From NCBI RefSeq assembly GCF_004762045.1, contig NZ_SJOM01000007.1, forward strand, positions 6,491,558 through 6,555,557: DNA of 64,000 bases. Direction: 5' to 3'. A model generated the notes under the pieces. That model did no database searches. It had not been told where the DNA came from and saw only the letters and a list, made by a program, of their open reading frames with translations. Position numbers and translations under genes: made by a program. This DNA is from Mycobacterium sp. DL99 (GTDB lineage: Bacteria > Actinomycetota > Actinomycetes > Mycobacteriales > Mycobacteriaceae). Below are positions 9,062 to 16,835 of this stretch, piece after piece (position 1 is the stretch's first letter; the number at the start of each line of letters is the position of its first letter).

Positions 9062-9067
9062 TAGACT
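9062..9067 (+). promoter_or_regulatory. -10 element of (near-)leaderless promoter for the MarR gene
   Basis: TAGACT ends 8 nt before the ATG at 9076, and no ribosome-binding sequence is visible. Confidence 0.5.
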
Positions 9068-9075
9068 AGCGAATT

Positions 9076-9558
9076 ATGGTGGAGCCCGATTCACAGGTCA
9101 CAGAGCTGGCCGGAGAGCTGCAACGCGTTCTCTCCAAGGTGTTCTCGGTGCTGCGCCGAGGCGACACCAACAAGGGCACCGCCGGAGAGCTCACGCTGGC
9201 CCAGCTCTCGATCCTGCTGACCCTGCTGGACCAGGGCCCGATCCGGATGACCGAGCTGGCCGCCCGCGAGCGCGTGCGCACCCCCACCACCACCGTGGCA
9301 ATCCGCCGGCTGGAGAAGCTGGGCCTGGTCAAGCGCTCCCGCGACCCTTCCGACCTCCGTGCCGTGCTCGTCGAGGTCACCCCACGCGGGCTGGTGCAGC
9401 ACCGCGAATCGCTGGCCGCGCGTCGTGCCGATCTGGCCGCCCGGTTGGCCAACCTGAGCGCAGATGACCTGGCCACCCTCGCCGCCGCCCTGGCCCCGCT
9501 CGAGCGCCTGGCCGTCCAGAACGATCAGGCTCAGACCGCCCACGCCAAGTCCGAGTAG
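9076..9558 (+). CDS. MarR-family transcriptional regulator (Rv0042c-like)
   Basis: A 160-residue dimeric winged-helix regulator. The helix-turn-helix is I-R-M-T-E-L-A-A-R-E-R-V-R-T-P-T-T-T (about residues 55-73), followed by the beta-wing K-R-S-R-D-P-S-D-L-R-A-V, the signature D-x-R of MarR wings. Ligand and target are unknown; MarR genes often control an adjacent gene. The closest candidates are the upstream ABC importer and the convergent glycosidase, which ends only 4 bp away. The conserved position next to leuS matches M. tuberculosis Rv0042c. Confidence 0.9.
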   Translation: MVEPDSQVTELAGELQRVLSKVFSVLRRGDTNKGTAGELTLAQLSILLTLLDQGPIRMTELAARERVRTPTTTVAIRRLEKLGLVKRSRDPSDLRAVLVEVTPRGLVQHRESLAARRADLAARLANLSADDLATLAAALAPLERLAVQNDQAQTAHAKSE

Positions 9559-9562
9559 CGGG

Positions 9563-10903
9563 CTATCCCAACCAGTCCAACACCGCCGCCGCGGTCCACG
9601 ATTGCTGCATGCTGCCCAGCGGCTCCCCGGTGAACGGCTCGTAGTACTCGGCGAAAGTCCCGTCGCTGGCCTGACGCAACCCTTCCCGGCGCAGCGTCGA
9701 GGCCCGCTCGGCCCAACCGCGCCGGGCGAAGCACCACGAGAACAACCAGGTCATCACCGGCCACACCGGGCCGCGCCAGTACTCACGCGACCGGAAGTCC
9801 CGCGACACCGGCGAGGTCGACGGGATCAGCCCATACCGCAGGTCCGGATGCCCGCAGAAACGCGGACCTTCCAGTAGCCGCAGCAGGGCGCGTTCACGAT
9901 CGTGCGGCAATCCGCCACACAGCAGCGGAGCGAACTGTGCGACCGTCTCGGTGGCCACCCACTTCTTCGCGCGCACGTCGTAATCCCTTGCCGCACCGCT
10001 GCGTTCATCGGCGGTCTCGACCACACCGACCCGGAACCGTTCGGCCCAGGAGTAGAGGTCACGGACATCGGCATTGGGGCGTTTGTAATCCTCCCCGATC
10101 TCGGCGAGAACCTGGCAGGCCACCGAGAAGATCGCCGAGACGAACACGTCCTCGACCGCGAAGCTCATCACCTTCGGAAGCAGATCATCGTCGTAGCGAA
10201 CGGATTTCATCTCCTCGAGCAGCCACAGATACCGGTCGTACTCGAGGTCGCTGGGCCGCTGCGTGGCGTCGGTGATGATCGCGTTGTCCTCGCGCTGATA
10301 CTCCGGCACATTGCCGGGAATCACGTTGGCGTAGGCGCTGTCCCATCGCGGTGAGTTGTCCATGCCGGACTCCCACCCGTGATACAGCGTGATGCGGCCG
10401 CGGCCGTCCTGATCGCGCGTCTCCGCCAGCCAGCGGTGCCAGCGCACCAGGTCCGCCCACCGCCGGTCCAGGAAGGACGCAGCCACCGCCCGGGTGGACC
10501 GGCCGCGACTGCGGGCGTGGTCGAGAATGCGCTGCACCGCGATCGCATGCACGGGCGGTTGCGTGATGCCGGAGGTATGCCGGTTCCGCGGGGCGTTGGC
10601 GGCCAGGGCCGACGTGGCCCATCGGGCCGGGCCGGGAAAGTAGCCGTCGACGCCATTGGCGAACACGATGTGCGGGATCATCCCGTTGCGCCACTGTGCC
10701 GAGAGCAGGGTGTCGAGCTCCACCACCGCGCGCTCGACGCTCAGCGGGGCCAGCCCGATCGAGACGAACGCCGCGTCCCAGCTCCACATGTGCGGATACA
10801 GCAACGGCGCGGCAGTGGTCATCACACCCAGGTCGTTGCCGCGCAACAGGTAGGCGGCCCGCGCGGCGAGCTGGGTGGGAGCGAAGCTGGGATCCGGTGG
10901 CAT
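9563..10903 (-). CDS. ggh: glucosylglycerate hydrolase (GH63)
   Basis: A 446-residue (alpha/alpha)6-barrel glycosidase that hydrolyses glucosylglycerate (and mannosylglycerate) to sugar plus glycerate, releasing a compatible solute that rapidly growing mycobacteria store under nitrogen limitation. The length and sequence agree with my memory of the characterised M. hassiacum enzyme; its catalytic pair Asp182 and Glu419 fall exactly at D182 (E-S-G-M-D-N-S) and E419 (F-A-E-Y-Y-E). Other signatures are H-M-W-S-W-D-A-A-F and Y-W-R-G-P-V-W-P. The ATG at 10903 is chosen on length and similarity; upstream in-frame extension has no conserved content. No signal peptide, so it acts in the cytosol. Convergent with the MarR gene and divergent from the SDR gene. 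Slow growers such as M. tuberculosis lack it as I recall. Confidence 0.93.
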   Translation of the reverse strand: MPPDPSFAPTQLAARAAYLLRGNDLGVMTTAAPLLYPHMWSWDAAFVSIGLAPLSVERAVVELDTLLSAQWRNGMIPHIVFANGVDGYFPGPARWATSALAANAPRNRHTSGITQPPVHAIAVQRILDHARSRGRSTRAVAASFLDRRWADLVRWHRWLAETRDQDGRGRITLYHGWESGMDNSPRWDSAYANVIPGNVPEYQREDNAIITDATQRPSDLEYDRYLWLLEEMKSVRYDDDLLPKVMSFAVEDVFVSAIFSVACQVLAEIGEDYKRPNADVRDLYSWAERFRVGVVETADERSGAARDYDVRAKKWVATETVAQFAPLLCGGLPHDRERALLRLLEGPRFCGHPDLRYGLIPSTSPVSRDFRSREYWRGPVWPVMTWLFSWCFARRGWAERASTLRREGLRQASDGTFAEYYEPFTGEPLGSMQQSWTAAAVLDWLG

Positions 10904-10967
10904 CCCTACCATGATGCGACGCCGCGGCCCGCTCCGCAGGTCGGCCCCGTGCCAAACGGCGTCACAG

Positions 10968-10973
10968 TAACGT
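10968..10973 (+). promoter_or_regulatory. -10 element of leaderless promoter for the SDR gene
   Basis: TAACGT ends 7 nt before the GTG at 10981. Confidence 0.5.
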
Positions 10974-10980
10974 TGCAGTC

Positions 10981-11655
10981 GTGCCGTCTGCATTGATCAC
11001 CGGAGCCGCTGGCGGCATCGGTTCGGCCATCGCCGCCGCCCTTGCTCCCACCCACACGCTGTTTCTGGCCGGGCGCCCGTCGGCCCGCCTCGACGCGGTC
11101 GCCGAACGCCTCGGCGCGCCGACCTGGCCGCTGGACCTGACCGACGCCGATTCAATCGAATCCGCCACCGAGGTGCTCGCCGAACTCGATGTGCTCGTGC
11201 ACAACGCCGGCGTGCTATACCCGGGCCGGGTCTCGGAGTCCATCGCCGAACAGTGGCGGGCATCCTTCGAGGTCAATGTCACCGGCGCGGTAGCGCTCAC
11301 GCTGGCCCTGCTGCCCGCGCTGCGGGCCGCCCGCGGACACGTGGTCTTCATCAATTCCGGTGCCGGACAGAAGGTTTCGCCGGGGATGGCGTCCTATTCG
11401 GCGAGCAAGTTCGCACTGCGCGCATTCGCAGACTCACTGCGCGCCGACGAACCGTCACTGCGGGTCACCTCGATCTTCCCCGGGCGCACCGACACCGAGA
11501 TGCAACGCGACCTGGTGGCCTATGAGACCGACGGCGCTGGCGATTACGACCCGGCGAAGTTCCTCAAGCCCGAGACGGTCGCCGGGCTGGTGGCGACGGC
11601 TGTCACCACCCCGCCCGACGGTCACGTACACGAAATCGTGGTCCGCCCCGGGTGA
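10981..11655 (+). CDS. short-chain dehydrogenase/reductase
   Basis: A 224-residue classical SDR. The Rossmann dinucleotide motif is T-G-A-A-G-G-I-G near the N-terminus, followed by a basic R-P-S-A-R segment after strand 2 that favours NADP(H). The N-A-G motif, the catalytic Ser in I-N-S-G-A-G-Q, and Y-S-A-S-K (Tyr-Lys) are all present. It is shorter than many SDRs and ends E-I-V-V-R-P-G. Substrate is unknown. It begins with GTG, probably leaderless, and its stop codon is within the large inverted repeat that separates it from convergent leuS. Confidence 0.9.
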   Translation: MPSALITGAAGGIGSAIAAALAPTHTLFLAGRPSARLDAVAERLGAPTWPLDLTDADSIESATEVLAELDVLVHNAGVLYPGRVSESIAEQWRASFEVNVTGAVALTLALLPALRAARGHVVFINSGAGQKVSPGMASYSASKFALRAFADSLRADEPSLRVTSIFPGRTDTEMQRDLVAYETDGAGDYDPAKFLKPETVAGLVATAVTTPPDGHVHEIVVRPG

Positions 11656-11702
11656 TTTGTGGAGTTCTGGCCGTGCTGATTACGGCCGAAACTCCACAAA
11701 TC
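11654..11702. terminator. long inverted repeat between convergent SDR and leuS genes
   Basis: Arms 11654-11674 and 11682-11702 are complementary at 19 of 21 positions around a 7-base loop. One arm includes the end of the SDR stop codon and the other finishes one base before the leuS stop. The outer AT-rich arm ends read AAAT on one strand and ATTT on the other, so it could act as a bidirectional terminator or mRNA-end stabiliser. Confidence 0.7.
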
Positions 11703-11703
11703 G

Positions 11704-14568
11704 CTAGACGACGAGGTTGACCAGCCGGCCGGGCACCACGATCACCTTCTTGGGTGTGGCGCCGTCCAGGAAGGCCTGCACCTTCTCGTCGGCCAGCGCT
11801 GCGGCCTCCAGCGCCGCCTTGTCCGCGTCGGCGGCCACCGTGATCTTGCCGCGCACCTTGCCGTTGACCTGTACTGGGAACTCGACGGTGTCGTCCACCA
11901 GATACTGCGGATCGGCCACCGGGAACGGTCCGTGCGCCAGTGAGGTGTCGTGGCCCAACCGCTTCCACAACTCCTCGGCCAGGTGCGGTGCCAGCGGGGC
12001 GACCATGAGCACCAGCGGTTCGATCGCGGCGCGAGCCGCCACCCCCTCCTTTGTCAGGTGGTTGGTGTACTCGATCAGCTTGGCGGCCGCGGTGTTGTTG
12101 CGAAGCGCCGCATAGTCTTCGGTCACCCCGGCAATCGTGCGATGCAGGATCTTCAAGGTGTCGGTGTCGAGTGCCTCGTGGGCGCCGACGCGCTCCGTGC
12201 CGGATTCCTCGTCGACCACCACTCGCCACACCCGCTGCAGGAATCGGTACGCACCGACGACGTCCTTGGTCGCCCACGGCCGCGACGCCTCCAGCGGACC
12301 CATCGACATCTCGTAGACCCGCAGGGTGTCCGCGCCGTACTCGTCGCAGATCTCGTCGGGTGAGACCGAGTTCTTCAAGCTCTTGCCGATCTTGCCGAAC
12401 TCCTGGTTGACCTCGATCTCACCATTGGGCCCCGGCCAGAAGAACCTTCCTTCGCGCTCAACGACTTCGGCCGCGGGCACATAGCTGCCGCGGGCGTCGG
12501 TGTAGGCGAAGGCCTGGATGTAGCCCTGGTTGACCAGACGGCGGTACGGCTCGCTCGAGCTGACAAAGCCGAGGTCGAACAGCACCTTGTGCCAGAACCG
12601 CGAGTACAGCAGGTGCAGCACCGCGTGCTCGACGCCACCGACGTACAGGTCGACACCGCCCGGATCGTTCGGCCCGTGCTCGGCCGGGCGCGGGCCCATC
12701 CAGTAGGCCTCGTTCTCCTTGGCGCACAGCTCTTCTGAGTTGTGCGGGTCGGTGTAGCGCAGCTCGTACCAGGAGCTGCCCGCCCACTGCGGCATCACGT
12801 TGGTGTCGCGGGTGTAGCTCTGCAGCCCGTCACCGAGATCCAGCTCGACATGCACCCACTCGGTGGCCTTGCCCAGCGGCGGCGACGGTTCGCTGTCGGC
12901 GTCGTCGGGGTCGAACGACACCGGCGAATAGTCGGGGATATCCGGAAGTTCCACCGGCAGAGCCGATTCCGGCAGCGCGTGGGCGCGGCCGTCGGCGTCG
13001 TAGACGATCGGGAATGGCTCGCCCCAGTACCGCTGCCGGGCGAACAGCCAGTCCCGCAGCTTGTACTCGATCCGGGCCCGGCCGCGGCCGTCGGCCTCGA
13101 GGTGTCCGATGACGACGTCCTTGGCCTCGGCCACCGACAACCCGTTCAGGTAGTCGGAGTTGACGATGGTGCCGTCACCGTTGTAGGCCGCCTCGGTGAT
13201 GTCACCGCCGGCGACCACCTCGATGATGGGCAGGCCGAACTCCGTAGCGAAGTCCCAGTCCCGCTGGTCGCCACCGGGCACCGCCATGATCGCGCCGGTT
13301 CCGTAACCGGCCAGCACGTAATCGGCGATGAACACCGGAACCTGCTGCCCGTTGACGGGGTTGGTGGCGTAGGCACCGAGGAACACACCGGTTTTGGTCT
13401 TGTTCTCCTGGCGCTCCAGATCGGACTTGGCCGCGATCCCGGCCCGGTAGGCCGCGACGGCCTCGGCCGGCGTCGCCGCACCGAATGTCCACCGCGAATC
13501 GGTGCCCTCGGGCCAGGCATCGGCGACCAGTGCATCCACCAGATCGTGCTCCGGAGCCAGCACCAGGTAGGTGGCACCGAACAGCGTGTCCGGGCGGGTG
13601 GTGAACACCTCGACATCGCCGGCCGCGGTGCCGAATTCCACCGAGGCACCCGTGGACCGACCGATCCAGTTGCGCTGCATGGCCTTGACCTTGTCGGGCC
13701 AGTCCAGCAAATCCAGGTCGTCGAGCAGCCGGTCCGAGTAGGCGGTGATGCGCATCATCCACTGCCGCAGGCGCTTCCGGAACACCGGGAAGTTGCCGCG
13801 GTCACTGCGGCCGTCGGCGGTGACTTCCTCATTGGCCAGCACGGTGCCCAGGCCCGGGCACCAGTTCACCATCGAGTCGGCGCGGTACACCAGGCGGTAG
13901 CCGTCCACCACATCGGCGCGCTCGGCTGCCGACAGCTCGGCCCACGTCCTGCCGTCATCGAGAGTGCGTGCCCCGGAGTCGAATTCGGCCACCAGCTCGC
14001 TGATGGGCCGGGCCTTGCGAGCCGCGGTGTCGAACCAGCCGTTGTAGATCTGCAGAAAGATCCACTGTGTCCACTTGTAGAAGTCGACATCAGTGGTGGC
14101 GAAGCTACGCCGCGCGTCGTGGCCCAGCCCGAGCCGGCCCAACTGCCGGCGGAAGTTGACGATGTTGGCCTCGGTACGGGTGCGCGGGTGCGTCCCGGTC
14201 TGCACGGCGTACTGCTCGGCCGGCAGGCCGAACGCATCGAAGCCCAGCGCGTGCAGCACGTTGCGTCCGGCCATCCGGTAGTACCGGGCGTAGACGTCGG
14301 TGGCGATGTAGCCCAGCGGGTGCCCGACGTGCAGGCCGTCACCGGACGGGTACGGGAACATGTCCTGGACGAACATCTTGTCGGCGGGCACCGCCGAGCC
14401 GTCCTGCGGTGCCAGCGAGCCCACCGGATTGGCCACGTTGAACGTACCGAGGTCCGACCAGGTCTCCTGCCAGGTGCGCTCGATCTGACCTGCCAGTTCC
14501 GCGGTGTAACGGTGCTGCGGGGTGTCCTCTGAATGCCCTGGCTGGGACGTGTTGGCGGGTTCGATCAC
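11704..14568 (-). CDS. leuS: leucyl-tRNA synthetase
   Basis: A 954-residue class I aminoacyl-tRNA synthetase that charges tRNA-Leu. The HIGH motif appears as H-V-G-H after F-P-Y-P-S-G-D-G-L near residue 85. The CP1 editing domain occupies roughly 290-480. The KMSKS loop is K-I-G-K-S near residue 722, a form I also recall for other mycobacteria. Length matches the bacterial family with actinobacterial insertions. The GTG start follows a TACCCT -10 element by 7 nt, indicating a leaderless mRNA and no T-box leader. The flanking order with mtc28 and MarR matches M. tuberculosis Rv0040c-Rv0042c. Confidence 0.97.
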   Translation of the reverse strand: MIEPANTSQPGHSEDTPQHRYTAELAGQIERTWQETWSDLGTFNVANPVGSLAPQDGSAVPADKMFVQDMFPYPSGDGLHVGHPLGYIATDVYARYYRMAGRNVLHALGFDAFGLPAEQYAVQTGTHPRTRTEANIVNFRRQLGRLGLGHDARRSFATTDVDFYKWTQWIFLQIYNGWFDTAARKARPISELVAEFDSGARTLDDGRTWAELSAAERADVVDGYRLVYRADSMVNWCPGLGTVLANEEVTADGRSDRGNFPVFRKRLRQWMMRITAYSDRLLDDLDLLDWPDKVKAMQRNWIGRSTGASVEFGTAAGDVEVFTTRPDTLFGATYLVLAPEHDLVDALVADAWPEGTDSRWTFGAATPAEAVAAYRAGIAAKSDLERQENKTKTGVFLGAYATNPVNGQQVPVFIADYVLAGYGTGAIMAVPGGDQRDWDFATEFGLPIIEVVAGGDITEAAYNGDGTIVNSDYLNGLSVAEAKDVVIGHLEADGRGRARIEYKLRDWLFARQRYWGEPFPIVYDADGRAHALPESALPVELPDIPDYSPVSFDPDDADSEPSPPLGKATEWVHVELDLGDGLQSYTRDTNVMPQWAGSSWYELRYTDPHNSEELCAKENEAYWMGPRPAEHGPNDPGGVDLYVGGVEHAVLHLLYSRFWHKVLFDLGFVSSSEPYRRLVNQGYIQAFAYTDARGSYVPAAEVVEREGRFFWPGPNGEIEVNQEFGKIGKSLKNSVSPDEICDEYGADTLRVYEMSMGPLEASRPWATKDVVGAYRFLQRVWRVVVDEESGTERVGAHEALDTDTLKILHRTIAGVTEDYAALRNNTAAAKLIEYTNHLTKEGVAARAAIEPLVLMVAPLAPHLAEELWKRLGHDTSLAHGPFPVADPQYLVDDTVEFPVQVNGKVRGKITVAADADKAALEAAALADEKVQAFLDGATPKKVIVVPGRLVNLVV

Positions 14569-14575
14569 GCCGTTC

Positions 14576-14581
14576 AGGGTA
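14576..14581 (-). promoter_or_regulatory. -10 element of leaderless promoter for leuS
   Basis: TACCCT on the minus strand ends 7 nt before the GTG at 14568. Confidence 0.55.
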
Positions 14582-14779
14582 TAAGGCCACGGTTTGAGCA
14601 GCTCACCGCCCGTCTCACCCCTCCGTTGGCCACGGCTTGGTATCGGTTGCGTCGCAGCTCTGTCAGGGGTTGGTTCCAGGTCGATTGAGTTGCTGGTGGC
14701 AGGCGGTGCCCCGTGGATAGTCTCGCCCCCTAGAGACGAGGTTGCCTGGTGAGGGCACGGTTTGCGGAGGGAACGAGTG

Positions 14780-15715
14780 ATGATCGAGTTGGCCCGCCGA
14801 TGGCGGGTGCTGGCAGCGGGAACGGCCGTCGGAGTGGCCGGGGTTGTCGGCCTCGCCGGTCAGACCGCCGCAGCCGAGCCCCTACTTCCGGCACCCAGCG
14901 TTCCCGGCCCGGTGACGGTGACCCAGACCGTCACGGTCGCCCCCGCCGCCGCTCCGGCTGCTCCCGCGCAGGCTGCTGCCGCTCCGGCCGCCCCAGCCGC
15001 CGCAGGCGTCCCGGGTGCGGCCGTCGCCCCGGGTGCCGCGGCAGTCCCCGCACCTGCGGTCGCGGCGCCGGCTCCGGTGGCCCAGACCATCACCCCGGCT
15101 TCGTCAGGCACCTTCGCCGAGTTCTTCAAGAGCAAGGGCGTGCAGATGCAGCCTCAGGTCAGCCACGATTTCAAGGCGCTGAGCATCGTGCTGCCGCTGC
15201 CTTCGGGCTGGACCAAAGTGCCGGACCCGAACGTGCCCGACGCCTTCGCGGTGATCGCCGACCGCTCGAGCACCGACCTCTACACCCCCAACGCACAGGT
15301 CGTGGTCTACAAGCTCGTCGGCAATTTCGATCCGGTCGAAGCCGCCAGCCACGGCTTCGTCGACACCCAGCAGCTGCAGAACTGGCGCCCCACCGACATG
15401 GCCATGGGCGACTTCAACGGCTTCCCGTCGGCTTTCATCGAAGGTAGCTATCTGTCGGGCAGCCAGATGCTCAACACCTCACGCAGGCACATCCTGGCCA
15501 CCGCAGGCCCGGACCGTTACCTGGTGTCGTTGTCGGTGAACTCCTCGGCCGCCAACCAGGGTGTTTCCGCGGCTGCCGACGCCGCCGACGCGATCGTGTC
15601 CGGCTTCAAGGTCAGCGCCCCGGCCCCGGCCGCTGCGCCGCCGCCAGCTACTCCGGCTGCACCCGCACCGGCTCCGGCGCCGGGTTTGCCCCAGCTCCTG
15701 GGCCTGCAGGGCTGA
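14780..15715 (+). CDS. mtc28: secreted proline/alanine-rich antigen Mtc28 homologue (LpqN/LpqT family)
   Basis: A 311-residue exported protein. Residues 1-33 are a Sec signal peptide ending T-A-A-A with no lipobox Cys. Next is a ~75-residue Ala/Pro/Val low-complexity segment, then a globular LpqN-type domain (~115-280) with blocks V-P-D-P-N-V-P-D-A-F-A-V-I-A-D-R and T-S-R-R-H-I-L-A-T-A-G, and a Pro/Ala-rich tail. It corresponds to M. tuberculosis Rv0040c, a proline-rich 28-kDa secreted antigen next to leuS. The ATG at 14780 is preceded by a good GGAGGGA ribosome-binding site; an upstream in-frame start at 14762 is rejected. Confidence 0.92.
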   Translation: MIELARRWRVLAAGTAVGVAGVVGLAGQTAAAEPLLPAPSVPGPVTVTQTVTVAPAAAPAAPAQAAAAPAAPAAAGVPGAAVAPGAAAVPAPAVAAPAPVAQTITPASSGTFAEFFKSKGVQMQPQVSHDFKALSIVLPLPSGWTKVPDPNVPDAFAVIADRSSTDLYTPNAQVVVYKLVGNFDPVEAASHGFVDTQQLQNWRPTDMAMGDFNGFPSAFIEGSYLSGSQMLNTSRRHILATAGPDRYLVSLSVNSSAANQGVSAAADAADAIVSGFKVSAPAPAAAPPPATPAAPAPAPAPGLPQLLGLQG

Positions 15716-15760
15716 ATCACCGGGACCAAACCCGACCTCGCTTTACCGACCGGCGCCTCG

Positions 15761-15766
15761 TATTGT
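15761..15766 (+). promoter_or_regulatory. -10 element of leaderless promoter
   Basis: TATTGT ends 7 nt before the ATG at 15774. Confidence 0.5.
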
Positions 15767-15773
15767 GTGGCGC

Positions 15774-16124
15774 ATGCTGATCGCCGCGCTGCTGTGCCTG
15801 AGCGCCGCCGTCATCGTCGGTGTGTTCGGGCTGTGGTTGTTGACCAGGCCTCGCACCGGTGATCCCGTGCGGTCAGTCTTGAGGGCTGTGGCCCCGACCC
15901 AACTGGCTGCCGCGGTGATGCTCGCCGCCGGTGGGGCCGCCGCCCTGGCCGCCGCACCCCACACCGGTCTGATGGTCGTCATGGTGTGCATCATCGGCGC
16001 CGTCGCCACAGTGGCCGCCGGCTGCTGGCAGAGTGCCAAGGCCGTCGCGGCAGCGGAGGCCGGTTCGGCTTCCGGTGCGGGATGCGCCGGCTCATGTGCC
16101 AGCTGCACGTTGTCTTGTAAGTGA
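15774..16124 (+). CDS. small three-helix membrane protein with Cys-rich tail (Rv0039c-like)
   Basis: A 116-residue membrane protein. Three hydrophobic segments lie at about residues 1-24, 41-62 and 66-84. They are followed by an Ala-rich stretch and a C-terminal tail in which four Cys fall in the pattern C-x3-C-x2-C-x3-C just before the final Lys. The size and position next to mtc28 match M. tuberculosis Rv0039c. The Cys cluster might bind a metal or form disulfides; no function is known. The ATG is preceded by a TATTGT -10 element rather than a ribosome-binding site. Confidence 0.82.
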   Translation: MLIAALLCLSAAVIVGVFGLWLLTRPRTGDPVRSVLRAVAPTQLAAAVMLAAGGAAALAAAPHTGLMVVMVCIIGAVATVAAGCWQSAKAVAAAEAGSASGAGCAGSCASCTLSCK

Positions 16125-16141
16125 CGGAGTGCAGATAGCCG

Positions 16142-16747
16142 CTAGTTGCGGCTGACGTCGATCGGATGGGTGGCCAGTAGCGACATCGGCAACGGCTGAC
16201 GGCGCAACACCCGGCCCCACAGGTCGATCCGCGGCTCGATCAGCACATCCGATGGCAGCGCCGAGAGCACGATCCAGTCGTCGCGTTCGATCTCGCCATC
16301 CAGTTGACCGATGGTCCAGCCGGAGTACCCGGCGAAAATTCGTACGCCCTCGATGACCGGGGCCAGCGTGTCCGGGTCCGCGTCAAGATCGACCATCACC
16401 ACCCGGCCCTGCACGTGCCGCAGCCCTGGCACGCCGTCGGCCTGCATGCCGACCCGCAGCGTCGCCAGGCACAACGCCGAGTCCCGCTTGACCGGGCCGC
16501 CGATGAACATGGTCTTGGGTTTGGCGGTGAGCTTCGCCCACTGCGGCAGCACGTTGTAGACCGCTGTCTCGCTGGGCCGGTTCAACACCACACCGAGGGT
16601 TCCGCCGGCGTTGTGTTCGACGATGTAGATGACGCTGCGCCGGAAGGTCGGCTCCAGCAGATCGGTATTGGCCAGCAGCAGCGTGCCCGGTCGTACCCGG
16701 TGCGCCGCAGGCGCGATGAAATCCTCCGGGTCTTCTGACTGCGCCAC
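16142..16747 (-). CDS. AlgH/YqgE-family protein (Rv0038-like)
   Basis: A 201-residue UPF0301 protein. Typical blocks are G-T-L-L-L-A-N, L-E-P-T-F-R-R-S-V-I-Y-I-V-E-H, G-G-T-L-G-V-V-L-N-R-P, I-G-G-P-V and F-A-G-Y-S-G-W-T-I-G-Q-L-D-G-E-I. The GTG start at 16747 agrees with the recalled N-terminus of Rv0038; a longer frame to 16789 has no conserved content. The biochemical role of the family is unresolved. It converges on the Rv0039c-like gene and diverges from the MFS transporter, the same arrangement as in M. tuberculosis. Confidence 0.92.
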   Translation of the reverse strand: MAQSEDPEDFIAPAAHRVRPGTLLLANTDLLEPTFRRSVIYIVEHNAGGTLGVVLNRPSETAVYNVLPQWAKLTAKPKTMFIGGPVKRDSALCLATLRVGMQADGVPGLRHVQGRVVMVDLDADPDTLAPVIEGVRIFAGYSGWTIGQLDGEIERDDWIVLSALPSDVLIEPRIDLWGRVLRRQPLPMSLLATHPIDVSRN

Positions 16748-16822
16748 GGTTACATCATGGCACCGCGATTGCCTCGAGGTGGCGAACAAGCCCGGGCGCG
16801 GTCGGATTTCGGCGCAGCTTTG

Positions 16823-16828
16823 TACTGT
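16823..16828 (+). promoter_or_regulatory. -10 element of leaderless promoter for the MFS gene
   Basis: TACTGT ends 7 nt before the GTG at 16836, deciding this start over upstream in-frame codons. Confidence 0.55.
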
Positions 16829-16835
16829 TGATCGG

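Noticed and set aside
12742..14532. 596-codon plus-strand open frame opposite leuS
   Set aside because: Antisense shadow; leuS motifs are on the minus strand.
14569..14779. Possible T-box or other riboswitch upstream of leuS
   Set aside because: The leuS -10 element is 7 nt before the start codon, leaving no leader for a riboswitch.
14890..15100. Low-complexity Ala/Pro-coding repeats in mtc28 considered as a tandem repeat element
   Set aside because: No fixed repeat unit; it is coding low complexity typical of this antigen.
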